Source: Pontederia crassipes
Taxonomy: Eukaryota > Streptophyta > Magnoliopsida > Commelinales > Pontederiaceae
Length of the DNA stretch: 64,000 bases
Assembly: GCA_030549335.1 (NCBI GenBank)
Contig: CM060183.1
Location: forward strand, 20,596,552-20,660,551
Direction of reading: 5' to 3'
This document shows positions 48,899-61,560 of this stretch, piece by piece. Under the pieces are notes generated by a model. That model was not told where the DNA came from. It searched no databases and saw nothing but the letters and a program-made list of their open reading frames with translations. Positions within the stretch are counted from its first letter, which is position 1. Every line of letters starts with the position of its first letter. The translations under genes were made by a program, and so were the position numbers.

Positions 48899-50073
48899 AT
48901 TCAGATCAATTCTTTTGTGCTCTAGGGGATAAAGTTAATTAGCTAGAGCATCCTGTAGCATGGAATCGGATAAATTGTACATGGATCATTTGGAGAATGG
49001 ATGTCAAGTCTTAAGTTTTTTTTTTTCATAGCCTTCCTTCCTATCATGTTTTCTTTTTGTGCTCTTTGGTGACAAATAAGTACGCCTCAGAATAGAAGAA
49101 AAATGTTGGTTGAAACTTTATAAGAGCTCTATAACAAGATCAAATCAATAAGATTTCTACTATTTAACATGGGGAAAAAAATGTTGGAGAAGCTTTTTTT
49201 GACATGAACCCCCTTGCAAACTGTTTGCTGGGATCAATCAGAAATTCCCTGCTGTACCTGTTAATTTTTCCTTGTTCAAAGTATGTGGATATCATTTTGT
49301 TAGGTGCCCGCCGTGTGTCACCGGTTAAAGACTCTCCATGGTGCGACTTGCTGCTTGCACTGTACAGTGTCTCTTTACTTTTGCAGGTTAACATCTATAA
49401 TGAAGGGAGGTAGCATATCAGCACGATGCTATCCTCACGATATTTTCGAGATAAATTACTCGCATCATCCTCCAACTTTATCATATTATTCTTTAACTTC
49501 ATTTTGCCCAAAACCTATATCTCATAGCTTGTCCATTATAATAAATTTTGGGCACTATTAACCGTTAATTGATTACGATTAATCGCTCTTTTGGATAAAA
49601 AATGTCACGTTTTAAAGAGAAATCATCCCAACGGAGCTTTGCTTAACCAAGAAGCGTACTTTGACTAAAATCCACACAGTTGACATCATGCATAAGGATG
49701 TATAACCCAATAACTTCCATGTTTTCCTCACCTAACAAAACAAAATCCTTAACGTTTCCGTTTTTTTTCTCCCACTTTCATGTTCTTAACGCCACTCACA
49801 CGCCATATATACAATACATATATAATCTTTGACAATAACATTGCACCTTGTAACTTTGTTATATATTTTCCTGTGCTAATAATTGAAACAAACCTCGGAT
49901 GCCTTTGTGACCAAGTAGAAGACAATTAATAGGCTCGCTTACATCTCTGTGCCTCTTGTGGACCGCATTCAGCTGCGACAGTAATAAAAAAACCTTGTCT
50001 CTTGTCATTTATCAACGTTATCATCTCTGCTCCACCACCGCACTCATGTTGACTTGCCTTCTACGCATGCAGG
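48899..50073. other. Intergenic DNA
   Basis: No supported gene. Small ORFs near 49164-49561 lack coding character. The last 200 bp form the promoter of the small gene at 50136. Confidence 0.4.
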
Positions 50074-50082
50074 CTATAAAAG
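50074..50082 (+). promoter_or_regulatory. TATA box of the small membrane-protein gene
   Basis: CTATAAAAG, 62 bp upstream of the ATG at 50136, puts transcription start near 50105. This supports the short downstream ORF as a real gene. Confidence 0.6.
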
Positions 50083-50135
50083 CTTACGGACACATCCTGG
50101 AAATATGAGGAAGCGTTTGCCGCATTACAGGGCAT

Positions 50136-50369
50136 ATGGAAGCTATGCATACTGGAGAAGGCTTCGGAGGAGAGGCTTTGTATTGTGCAGTGGTCATATG
50201 GATGGCCGTCATCGCATGGATCATCTTTACAAGCGTAGATGACATTGAAGGGCACCCGAAACGTCGACGGAGCAGCCGCCGGAATCCGGTGTTGGCCGGT
50301 TTTTGCGACGGCACCGGCGATGGGTGCAATGGCTACGGTTTGTGCGGCGCCACTGCTACGCGTTCCTGA
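50136..50369 (+). CDS. Small single-pass membrane protein, unrecognised
   Basis: Predicted 77 residues; the family is not recognised. Seen: a short acidic/Gly N-terminus (MEAMHTGEGFGGEA), one clear membrane helix LYCAVVIWMAVIAWIIFTSV (about 15-34), a basic stretch PKRRRSSRRN (about 41-50) just after it, and a Gly/Cys-rich tail (CDGTGDGCNGYGLCG). Positive charge after the helix suggests that the C-terminus is cytosolic. An alternative start is Met4 (50145). A good TATA box lies 62 bp upstream and the ORF is GC-richer than its flanks. Another overlapping ORF (50054-50242) in a different frame lacks such features. Confidence 0.6.
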   Translation: MEAMHTGEGFGGEALYCAVVIWMAVIAWIIFTSVDDIEGHPKRRRSSRRNPVLAGFCDGTGDGCNGYGLCGATATRS

Positions 50370-51400
50370 TCACTGGTCACCTCTGTTCGAGGACTTTCTG
50401 TTCTTATAATCATATATATGTTTGTGATGATATTGATGCGGAGATGTAACTTTTGAGTCTCATATGGTATACGTCTGATAACAAAAGGTTTAGTCTGTTA
50501 TATGCATGCTGATCTCTTTTTGACAGTACGGTGATACAAATAAGTTTCTGGAAATTATATAAATGCTCATGATCGTAAGAAGAATCTTTTCACACCCTCT
50601 CCCTTTGGGCATGAAATCTTTCCTTTTCGATCCGGTCTTCTTTCCCCTCTGTTCCAAATATGTTCATCAGATGTATCTGGAGATTGAATTGTTCCTTACG
50701 GCAACATGTTACCAAAAATTTGCTCTGGACTAATCTATTTCATCTTGAATCGTACATCTAAATAAATGTTGTGGCGATTCATAGTTCAACTTGTAATACA
50801 ATTAATGAATAGATCAAAATTCAATTTGGGTACATGTGTCTTGTTCCACCGCAAAAAATTGAATTGGAGCAGGACGCCGGATCGTCGTCTATGCCATCGT
50901 GACCAGGTCGCCGCCCTCAATATATCCAGATAATAAGTAAACGCATATACAATTGTTCATACGTTTAGATTAAAAAAAGCATAAATTCTTTTAAATACAA
51001 CTAGAATTTAAAAAGTAGGTGAAATTTGAATTAGTAATCTCGAATTAACTTGGAGGAGTGCATGGCCTTATTCCCAAGAGAGGATTTCTTTAGATTAGTA
51101 AAGAAAATTATGATACGGTTTTTTATTATTCTTTTAGACTATTGAAAGTTAATTTCTAAAATAATGGTCAATCACTTTTTATTATGTGCCGACAAGTTTT
51201 TGTCCAGGAAAAAAACATCCAAATTTCGTCGGTCAAATATCTTGTGAATTATTCGAGTCAAATAGTTAACCAAGATCATAATTGGAGAGCATGCATGACA
51301 GATTACATGCACGGCCACCAGCTCATTTTGCAGAGGACAAGGAGGCACCACACCCTTAATAGGCAACTCCAGTTCAGGGCTTAACGCAACGCGGCTAGCC
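50370..51400. other. Intergenic DNA, YUCCA upstream region
   Basis: 3' flank of the small gene, then AT-rich DNA and about 250 bp of less AT-rich sequence before the YUCCA gene. No clear TATA box was identified for YUCCA. Confidence 0.35.
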
Positions 51401-51498
51401 AAACAGCCACGCCATGCAGGATGCAGCAGCTGCTGCTGCAGCAGCAGCGTTCCTTGCTATTTATTCACCGCATGAACGCTCGCGGAAGGTGCCCGGCA

Positions 51499-53221
51499 AT
51501 GTCTGGCGACACGGTGGTCATCGTCGGGGCCGGTCCGTCCGGCCTCGCAACGGCCGCCTGCCTCGGAGTCCTCTCCGTTCCCTGCATCATCTTGGAGAAG
51601 GAGTCGTGCAGCGCTTCCCTGTGGAAGCTGCGCGCGTACGACCGCCTGAAGCTTCACCTGGCCAAGGAGTTCTGCGCGCTGCCGAACATGCCATTTCCCG
51701 ACGACGCCCCGACCTTCGTCCCCAAGGATCAGTTCATCCAATACTTGGACCACTACGTCGAACACTTCGGCCTGCGCCCCGTGTACTTTACGCAGGTGGA
51801 GTCGTCGGCGTACGACGAACTGAGCAGGACGTGGTGCGTGACTGCCAGGAACACGTCGACCGGAGAAGTCACGGTGTACAAAGCAAGGTTCTTGGTGGTG
51901 GCGACCGGCGAGAACGGAAAGGCGTTCGTCCCGGACGTCCCCGGCCTGGAGACCTTCCCCGGCGAGGCGATCCACTCGTCGGCCTACAAGTCCAGCGCGG
52001 CGTACGTCGGCAAGAGCGCCCTTGTGGTCGGCTCTGGTAACTCCGGAATGGAGATTGCCTACGACCTCTCCGGCCATGGTGCAAGGACCGCCATATCTAT
52101 ACGAAGCGAGGTACATAGAAACGTACAACCTCGCTAGCTATAGATGCATGCATGCAATAATATATGTGTGCTACATATGTAACATTTAGAAATAAAATAA
52201 TTGCCACTCTTGACGTATCTTGCCTTCTTGATTGTGCCAAATCCACTAATATGTATAATTCTTGTTGCGTGGTAAAACCAAATGGATTTATTTTTTGTCC
52301 CATATTTTTCTATTATATTATCAAAACCTGCACGAGCCCTTCCCGCATGTCACAAATGCCCTAAAAAAAGAAGAATCCTAGAACTATACTATACCATGGC
52401 AAAGAATTTAATTCTTATAGGTAAATGCTCAATATCCAAGTAGGCTTAATCGGGCTACTTTGAAATCGTTCGACTCAGATCCATGTGGTGAACAGAGAAT
52501 TGATATATCTAGGAATGGTTCTAGTGAAGTACCTCCCAGTTGATGTGGTGGATGGCATTATTGTGACATTTGCAAACATGTTATTTGGGGACTTGACCAA
52601 ATATGGCATTATAAGGCCAAAATTGGGACCTCTTGCACTCAAAGCGGCCACCGGCAAGTCGGCTGTTATTGACGTTGGAACTGTGTCAAAGATCAAGAGC
52701 GAAGAGATTAAGGTAATTGTTAATTATTACTAGCTACGTACTGCTTAAGATGCTTTCTCTATGATCACTGTTGATTCAATATTCAGCAAAATTTTGATGT
52801 ATCTGTTTATGCCATTGATCAAGGTTGTCAAGGAGCCCAAGAGCATCAGAGGCAACGAGGTGTTATTTTCAGATGAGAAATCGTATCAGTATGATTCTAT
52901 AATCTTCGCAACAGGATATAAGAGCACTGCAAACAGCTGGCTAAAGGTGCTAATTCCTAATTGTACTGCATGCATGGCTAATGAATTCACTGGTTGTTTT
53001 CTTGCATGATTGAGCGCTGAAAGAGGACTTGGTGTCTGCATTTGTTGCAGGATGAGGGATGGCTCCTTGGAGGAAATGGGTTGCCCAGTCAAAGCTTTCC
53101 AGACCACTGGAAGGGAAGAAATGGCCTCTACTGTGTGGGCTTCGCTCGGAGAGGACTCGCCGGTGTCTCCATGGATGCCCAAAACATCGCCAAACACATC
53201 AAGAATGCCATGCAGCAGTAA
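51499..53221 (+). CDS. YUC: YUCCA flavin-containing monooxygenase, YUC10/11 type (four exons)
   Basis: Converts indole-3-pyruvate to indole-3-acetic acid with NADPH and O2, the last step of the main auxin pathway; cytosolic or ER-associated. Exons: 51499-52110, 52479-52712, 52824-52946, 53051-53221, all GT-AG and phase 0, giving 379 residues, close to YUC10 (about 380). Seen: FAD motif GAGPSG (residues 10-15); [38 protein letters not shown]-type [18 protein letters not shown] motif GSGNSG (178-183); FATGY (310-314); and [20 protein letters not shown] near the end. Start: Met at 51499 ([12 protein letters not shown]) matches the family; in-frame ATGs at 51421 and 51472 would add up to 26 residues, including a Gln-rich stretch from a CAG-type repeat, and cannot be excluded. 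No damage seen. Confidence 0.93.
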
Positions 53222-54760
53222 CGGAGATGATGTCTGAATGCTTTTGAGTTCATCATTAGCTTGTGAATGAGTCTTGCTTAATTGCACTTTCTTTATCCCA
53301 TTTTTTTTTGCAAATTTTCTCCGTTGTATATATATTTTGTACAGTCCCGGGATCTTGAAGGTATATGTGTCACAATGTCGGCAGCAAATGTATACCGTAA
53401 AAACATTATTGGCTTTATTTATCTGTATGAAGAGTTATGATACAAAATACGTGTAACTTTGGTTTTGTATAGTGATAATGGGTTAAATTTTTTTCACTGT
53501 CATGAAAAATTGTGAAGAAATACGACTTACTGATGGGTGAGATCATAAAATATAAATCTCGGATGCGTCCATTACTCCTTACTTTGGTTGAGTAGTTAAG
53601 ATAACAGCCCCTGTTGATTCAACAAAAGATCTAACCTTGGGAAAAATCAGTCAGGAACCAAATTCCGCCTCATTTCCTCAAACACCCGTCCGAAATTCGG
53701 AAGCTAGTACCAGGTCCCACACCGTAGCTAAGAAATAATTTTTTTTCTTTTGACAAATATGGTTTAACAAATTTTTTCTATGAGAATTTTTTATTTTATA
53801 ATTTTATTTTTATTAATAATAATTTTCTCATCGTAACTAATCTATCAATTCAACTATTCACCGAGAACTTAGGAGGAACTATACTTCTATTTCCAAATGC
53901 AACGTAAGGTGTTAGATTCACCAAAGAATCCTACTGTAGCATAATTATGTACATGCATTTCGTGCACACTTAGGCCCGTTTAGATCAAGAACTTGTAATA
54001 TAGAATACATATTTTATTCTTCTTGCTCTAGCAGCCCGAGGCAATTTAACTGAATTAGTTGGGCTCGATGGAGAGCTGGTGAGACTCATAATAAGAATTT
54101 TCTACATTCACAAGATTTGAATTCGATATCTTACTTAAGCGATGAGGAACCTCCCCCAATTCTTATTGGTATTGCACATTAAATTCTTTTAATTGGTCCG
54201 ATGAAAGAAATGAGTTGGCACCTTCAAAAGTAATGAACAAAATGGCATTCATCGAGTAGACAAAAAAAGAAGAAAAAGAAAGAGTGCTTTCTCATAGCTA
54301 TTGTCCACAGATAACTGAATACAAGGTGCATAAAAAATAACAAAATTGAGGTGAAGTGATAGACGATTTTTTTTAGTTAAGTAAGATCTTCAGTTTGAGT
54401 CAAATGTAAACTATAGTTTTGTTGGGAGCTTTATTTATCACCGTCAGCTATGCGATATGAGATGAATTTAATCGAATTAGTTGGACTCGATAGTGAGCTT
54501 ACCTTCAATCTGTCCATTGTACGCTTTTTGACGTCGCGTGAGTTAAATCATCGACTCCTCTTCCATACACGGGGGATGGTCACCCAATAAAAGGTTGCAT
54601 AAACAATAACAAATTTCAAAATAATTTTTTGTCATTCGTATATTTAATGCAAAAAATGAAAAAGAATTTGCATTGTGTTGTAGGAATGCAAAGCTCTATT
54701 TTTTTTGTTATTTAATTCATTTAATAATTACATCAATCATATGTAAGTATACATATATGT
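53222..54760. other. Intergenic DNA between YUCCA and the MULE
   Basis: YUCCA 3' UTR followed by AT-rich DNA. Two segments resemble each other loosely (TTAACTGAATTAGTTGGGCTCGAT at 54048 and the similar one at 54472), old repeat debris. No gene seen. Confidence 0.4.
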
Positions 54761-57700
54761 GGGTTTAATGGGGTGTCATGCACAACAAAATTCGCACCAT
54801 GTCACTCGCTTTTCTAGTCGTCCATCCAAGGCTCAAGGGCGAATAACAATAATAATATTATGTATTGATCTTAACTGTCAGTTTTACTCGGAGGGCCCAG
54901 ATTGATCTCGGGAGAAATAGGGTTGTGAAGGTTGGATTGCCTGCATCATTCCTCACCTCATTTTCATCTCGTTCTATTCCTCCTTTGACAGCTCCATGCT
55001 TTGATGGTTTCGTCCTCCTCTATTGGTCCCTGTTCTAGTGATTCGAAGATTGTCAAGATTTTTCATCATTGAAGGATTCTTTCCAGCGCCTCATGGTTGC
55101 TCATTTTGTTCTATTCCTCCTTTGGTGGCTCCATGCTTCCATGGCTTCATCCTCTGAAAGTGTTATTCTCTTCAATTGGTCCTCTGAAAGTATTACTATC
55201 CTCGGTTAGTCACAAACTCAAATTATACTCTTCTCCATGATCGACCTCATCCACTTGCTCTCGATCTTCTATAGAATTGTTCAACTTTTTCAAATATATC
55301 TTCATGAAATTTTTGTGTTTGAACATCAATATGCAGATATTGGCTCCTCTTTCATCATCAGTATGTTCATACTTCAATTGAAAAGGGAAACCATTGTTAT
55401 AGACTTTCCACGTTCTCCTACCTTTAGATAACTATATTGTATCTACAGTCATGCAAGGAACTTAAAACGTCTGAGGACCATCTTGTACAGGAGGAAAATT
55501 TTGCAAAGAAGTCATGTTACAAGTCATTTGATCATTGCAACTACATGATATGGTTGTTGGGTTATGTACAAGATATCTTATAAGGATTTTGGCTATTAAT
55601 TAGTCCTCATATATTCTAAATTTCTTTCATCATTTTATGCTGGACTTACTTTCCAAATGTCCAACATGCATTGACATAAACTTGTCCAAATTTGATGTGT
55701 TCTGGGTGGATTTTTCATGAGGTTTTTGTGATATATCTTTTGGGCGATTCGATAGTTTTGAGTGGATCTTTAAATATGATTAATTTACAAAAGTTATAAT
55801 ATAAGTGACACAATGTGATAAATTATACTCTTAAAACTTGACAAGGATGTTCGAAGAATGTTGAAATCACTTAATTCACTCTTGACCCTGGGCAAATTCC
55901 TTAGCTCAGCTTGGTGAAAAAATGGAGAAGCTAATAAATTAAGTTGGAATCAAAAAATGTTTTTCTTAGGTACTACTTAGCAAATATTTTTTTCAGCATA
56001 TATTATGTATAACATCTTAAAGTATAGTCTCATGCAGAATCACTTTACCAGTAGCCATATCATCAATTTCCATTTATCACAAGCTTCGAGTACTACGTAG
56101 TTTTGTGAATAAGGTTAATAAATTATAAAACCATTGAAACGCCTATGTCATATTTTAATAGCATTATCAAGACATATGGAAAATATTGTAGCAATATTGT
56201 GGCCTTGTACTGATGGATTATGAAAAAAGACTTTTCCACTAGTACCATTCAAGTTGCATACAATCATAACAAAATATTATACTCTTGTATCAAATAGACT
56301 TCATTACACCACTGTCAACATCAAAAGCTTCCTCCTACACAAAAAGCATAGGCATTAGGATTATTGTGAAACTCTAAACACAATACTAATCATTTGAGCA
56401 TAAAATTAAAAAATTCAAAATTACCATCATAATTTTATAACATTTTATTTTGGCCCGTGATGAAGTCTGTAATTCATAGGCAAGAAACCTCAATACTTTA
56501 GAAGGTTAAATCAAGAAAGAACTTAGTGAACATGGATATTTAAATTTCGTACCTGGATAATAATGATGGTGTTTATTGCATATTATCAGTTTTTTTTAAC
56601 TTGTATACAATCACGTGGTTGGACCTATTTTTACAATATAATATAATATATTAATTATAATTTGAATATCTGCACAACCATTTTAACAAATCAAAGAAAT
56701 TTAATATTACATAGTATCAATTTTTACTTGCGCTTTGTTTAATGGACAAGAAGTCACATAATGTCCTTATGTAGAACAATAATTGCATGTCCTCTTCTTA
56801 ATTCTAAATTGTGCCATAGAGATATTGACACTTGATTTTATCTTTGACCTTCCCTTTGATTTCACCACACATGGATCATGTATCACAATTTGGGAAACTT
56901 GTGGATTGACACATGAACCTTGTGAATTGACATCATTTAAAGAATGTTCAACTACATCATCTACTTTTGACACATGATAATTTTTTAATAACTTCCTTTA
57001 AAATTGAAAATCCAACTTCCAAATGATCTAGTGAACGCAAACTCATTTCTGATACCTTGTGCAAGTTTCTTTTGAAATTCAATTTCCGTAAAGCAGTGAT
57101 GTTACATCCACTACTTGCAAGTTCAACATCTTGTCCCATGTGCACATTTAAATAACGAGCATTTATTGTCCAATGGTGAAGAATATATTACTCTGGTAAA
57201 CATAAGACTTTTTTTCCATTAAGAATAAGTAAATCATGGAAACACAATATTCTTTGTTGTTCAAACATTTTGCACGAACATCTCACTCAAATATTTGGTT
57301 GAGTATTGTACTCTACAATAATTCTTTGTTTGTCTTCTTCTCTGGTATATAGACTAAGTAGATGTAATTTTCACTATCTTGTGAAATAATTTGAGATAAT
57401 AAATGTATGATTTTCTTGAATTCCTCTTAAAATATAAGAAATATTTTTTTTATTACAAACTTTTTTAGCATAGATCTCCAAAGGACTTTTTGAAGTCGGA
57501 TCAACAAGAGAATACAAAATTTTGAAATATTCTCTTTCTTCAGCATCACGTCGAGTAGAAAGGGCTAAATCATATTGATGCACAAAATCATCAAGTGAAG
57601 TGCTAGAATTCACAAATCCATCAAAAAAACATTAATGCTTTTGGCTTTGTGAATTGCATGCCTGCACAAAATGTGTCATTTAAATATAGCAGCACCCAAT

Positions 57701-59883
57701 GTTGACATTTCTTGTACATTTGCTCCAACCAATGACCATATGAAATATCATATTTGTGCTTCAAAATCAGCCACTTTTAATTTCTTCAAATTCATGGATA
57801 TTCACAGATTCAAAAAAAACCAATTGTTATATTCTTTTCTGAAGTTGTCACACGAATATAAATCTCGAAGATGTGTAATAATATGCCAAATGTATAACAT
57901 ATATCGTGTAACAGGAAACACTTTGAGAATGACATTACCCATTGCAATATCTTGATCAATAATGATACATATAATTTTTTTTCCTTTCATGCACTCTAAT
58001 GAAGTTTGAAATAACTAAATAAATGTGTCTTCAATTTCATCTGCAAGTAAAGCACAACCAAGTAATATTGATTGTATGGTTAACACTTGTGAAAGGTGCA
58101 AATGACATTTTGAATTTGCTCATTCGATATGTCGTATAAAAAACTATAACATCACCAAATGTGATAAAATTATTTTGTGATCTTTCATCAGCTCAAAAGA
58201 AACTCTTTGCAATACTTTTTCATTTGCTACAATTCTAGAAAAGAAAGATTCATCATCTTCTAGTTTCTTCTCAAAATAAGAAAGCATGACCATGCATTCT
58301 CTACCGATATAATTCTTCTTTGATGCTCTATTATAATCTATGCAATGTTGAGATGTTATACATTTCTCATATGACATATTAAGATATTTAGCTATTTTTA
58401 AATGACCAATCCCAACTTTTCTCATATCTGGCATGGCTTATTTTGAAGGACTTAATAATTCATGATGTGAATGTAATATGGACACACAAGAGGATGTGTG
58501 TGCTCTTCATCAAACTTTTTCACCTTCCACTTGTCATCATCTACAATCTTCACTAATAATTGAGCACCACAATCCTCTATGACATTTCTTTTCCTATTTA
58601 CATATCTCCCCAAGTCCTTTTTTCCTTTTAAGATCCTTGTGTCTTTCTTTTGAACACACCAACATCTTGTCCATAGGTTGATTTGTTTTTCTAGATTTAT
58701 CAATAACCTCTTCTCACAGAAAATCCAATTGATTTAGCATACACATTGTAAAAATTGTATGCATCATCTTCTATAGCAAACTTCATCTCAATATATGGTT
58801 CGATATTATTAATATCATTCTCATTATCCACTTTTTGGACTCAGTTCCTAGCATATTACCACAAAGGGAAAATATGAATTATTAATAATTAATATTAAGA
58901 TAAATAAAAAGTATATACCAATGTGATTGCACCTAGAGAAGTCACAAATAGATTCATTCATTTAATAAATATAATTTTAAATTCCAATGCAGTCGATAGA
59001 CTCAAATATGAAATATCCATATTAAAATTTGTACTGCAATGCACTAAATTATTTGACTACGATTTGCATTACATCATTTTTATCTAAATAGAATATGAGT
59101 AATTAGTTTAGTTTTAAGGCTAATTGCATCTTCCAAGGTAAAAAAGGTGGTGTCTTCTATTCACAAGATTCTAACATTTGTGTTTCACCACATCCAGATG
59201 GCAAATGGGTCTGACGAAAAGTCTAATTGAATTAATCAATTATTTTTATTTTTTTAGAAGTAAACAAGGATAAAGCTAAACCATTGGGATAGAAAGATCA
59301 GAAAAACCTCTCTTACATAACTAATTAGAAATTAGTAAGATCTTATCAAAACTATTTAACTCACAATAAAAGGTCAAATATTTGTCAATAAAATATAATT
59401 TTAATGTGTCATTAAAGGATCAAAAGTCGTTGAGAACAAAATTTACTTATATTTAAAGGGCTCGACTTTTATAATGAAATAACGAAATCCTTCAACGATT
59501 TCTTCTAGAGAAAAATGACTTTGGAAAAGAGGAACCTCCTCCGATGATGCACCACAAAGAATCCTTCAATGATGAAAAAACTCAAGTGCAGGACAATCTT
59601 TGAATCGCTAGAACATTGACCAATAGAGGAGGATGAAACCATCAAAGCAGAGAGCCGTCAAAGGATGAATAGAACGAAGACGAAAATGAGGTAAGGAATG
59701 GCGTAGGCAATCCAACCTTCACACTCCTATTTCTCGCGAGATCAATCTGGGCCCTCTGAGTAAAACTGACGATTGAGATCAATACATAATATTATTATCG
59801 TTATCCGTCCATGATCCTTGTATGGACGACTAGAAAAGCGAGTGACAGAGTGCCAAATTTTTTGTGCATGACACCCTATTAAA

Positions 59884-59886
<3 letters not shown>
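54761..59886 (-). mobile_element. MULE transposon (5.1 kb) with long terminal inverted repeats
   Basis: The left end (from 54761, GGGTTTAATGGGGTGTCATG) and the inverted right end (from 59886, GAGTTTAATAGGGTGTCATG) align for about 325 bp at roughly 85% by eye, through to ATTGAAGGATTCTTT near 55082 and 59558. Inside the left repeat, a segment beginning GTTCTATTCCTCCTTTG is duplicated (about 54980 and 55108). The interior holds a decayed FAR1-type transposase on the minus strand. Long repeats and the FAR1-related product identify a Mutator-like element. The target duplication is obscured by CT and AT runs that begin at the right end. Confidence 0.85.
56767..58703 (-). pseudogene. Decayed MULE (FAR1-type) transposase, copy 2
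   Basis: Minus-strand remnant inside the MULE at 54761-59886. Pieces in protein order: 58703-58452, a FAR1 DNA-binding region with NRKRNVIEDCGAQLLVKIVD, KWKVKKFDEEHTHPLV; 58434-58144, VGIGHLKIAKYLNMSYEK and following linker; 57990-57802, the DDE catalytic region DQDIAMGNVILKVFPVTRYM, then the WHI motif; 57613-57374, the helical region FVHQYDLALSTRRDAEEREY; 56973-56767, KSKGRSKIKSSVNISMAQFR and the zinc knuckle CNYC. The pieces lie in different frames with several stops between them, so no full transposase is encoded. Copy 1 (12878-14575) shares DQDIAMGNV-like and KSKGR segments. Confidence 0.8.
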
Positions 59887-59917
<31 letters not shown>

Positions 59918-60689
59918 CGGGCCAATTTGATAATAAAAAAGTGTCATCCTTGCGAATAATTGAATGATATTATTATTTTATCAAAGTAATAATTTAACTA
60001 ATAAATTATCATATAATTATTTGATTAAATTAATAAAAAAATAGTGCTCTACATCTCGTCTTTATCATTTGGAATAGAAGTGTAGGATCAAGGTCATCAA
60101 ACTTTTACAATATGATAATCTTTAACTTATCCTGATCTTATTATGAGCATTTTATGTTGAAAAATCTTAATATGGTCGTAATTTTAATCTGGTTCTCTAT
60201 GATCTTTATAATTAATATGATTTCTTAAATAATAAAATTATATTAATAATAATAGTCATCAATGTAGATGAAATTTAATATATTTTGATATTAGATTATT
60301 TAAAAATCAGCAAAAATATGAATGAGGTGCAATTTAACTCAAATTTGAATAAATGTTTTTATTAATAAAGAGATCACTCGATCTACTTTCTTAAGCAAAT
60401 TCTCGAACTTCACAATGACTATTGAGAATCAATACCAAAAATTTGCATAAAAAATGCAAAGTTTTTTTCATTATGATCAAAATCAGAATTAAAATAATTT
60501 AACTAGTAATTGATGTTATATTCTTCTAAGATATCGTAATCAAATTGTCCATATATATTGCTAAAATAAAATTCGTATGCGTTCAAAATCATTTTGTACG
60601 ATCAATTCAAACATATCTACTAATCAACTTCATTTTTTTTTCTAGCTCCCATATTTGGAAAGTTTTTTTCAAAAAGTTTTATGCATTCA
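59887..60689. other. AT-rich intergenic DNA
   Basis: Starts with CT and AT dinucleotide runs (to about 59920) and continues AT-rich with no gene. Confidence 0.4.
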
Positions 60690-61560
60690 TTAAGTAATTG
60701 CTCCGTTGGAGTCATCGTACAAAATGTGGGACAGACCCGGAGGGAGACTATCTAACAAAAAATTATCTCTATAACAAGTGAGACCAAAAGAGGCGAGGTA
60801 GTTAGCTGCCAGATTCTTGCTCCTGGAGCAATGCTTGACCTCCACACGTTGCATGAAATCAAGCAGTTGCCACATATCATGAATGATTCTTTTTATGTTC
60901 TGGGGTGCTTCTCTTTGGGCGTAATAATTTTGATCAAAGATAGTGAGTCCGAGTAGACCAGAATATGAGTCAACGATCTACTGGTGCACTCCTTGAGGCT
61001 AGCCAGCATCCTATGTGCTTCGATCTCGAGCACAGTCGCCACAAAAATGGTTGATGCCCCTGCAAAAATAAGTGTACTAATGTGAGTTCGTAATATTGAG
61101 CCAAAAACTTTCATTTCGCCCCCCCCCCCCCCCCCCCCCCCCTCCCCCCACCAAGAGGGAGCCGTCTGATTGGAGTATCAGTCAAGAGGGGGGGAGGGGC
61201 TCCCACGAGGCCCGAAGAGGGCCATGGGGATGAGAATGTGGTGCCTTAGGGGCGTGTGGTTCAGAATAGTCAGCATAGTCATGAAAAACCGTCACTGCTC
61301 TCTCCCAAATCATCCCCACGATTGTGTGCTTGAATCTAAAATAGGCAGCATTCTTCTAGTTCCAGAGCTCCTAGAGACAATAAGAAAAAGAGATTGAATA
61401 ACATGAAGAGATTGATTGTTCATTCCAGCACCCTCATTGATCCAAGAGCCAATGTGTCAAGAATCGGTAAAAAGAAAGGAGATGTTTAAGTTGTTGCTGG
61501 ACAAATGAACAATGAAAAAATAAGTGAGAATTTGTTTACAGGGCCACAAATCGAACAGGA
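60690..61560 (-). pseudogene. LINE remnant: RNase H-like (RVT_3) end
   Basis: Minus-strand fragments read, in order: a linker ending near ...WEPLPPS; SDGSLLVGGG (the first catalytic Asp of RNase H in the DGS motif) near 61160; EIEAHRMLASLKECTSRSLT with HILVYSDSLSLIKII (the Glu and second Asp regions) at 60893-61080; then MWQLLDFMQRVEVKHCSRSK and NLAANYLASFGL at 60690-60875 (the final conserved His/Asn-Ala region). This is the C-terminal RNase H domain found in plant LINE-type reverse transcriptases. Frames change more than once. No reverse transcriptase or endonuclease part is present, so the copy is truncated or is a captured domain. Confidence 0.65.
61119..61142. repeat. C homopolymer (24 C) inside LINE remnant
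   Basis: An uninterrupted run of 24 C, then T and six more C. On the coding (minus) strand it is a G-run that begins in the Gly codons after DGSLLVGG, so it looks like a slippage expansion. The exact length may be affected by sequencing error. Confidence 0.9.

Noticed and set aside
51414-52040. 208-residue ORF in another frame over YUCCA exon 1
   Set aside because: Overlaps the clear FAD-motif frame and has an Arg/Gly/Pro-rich composition typical of a shifted frame.
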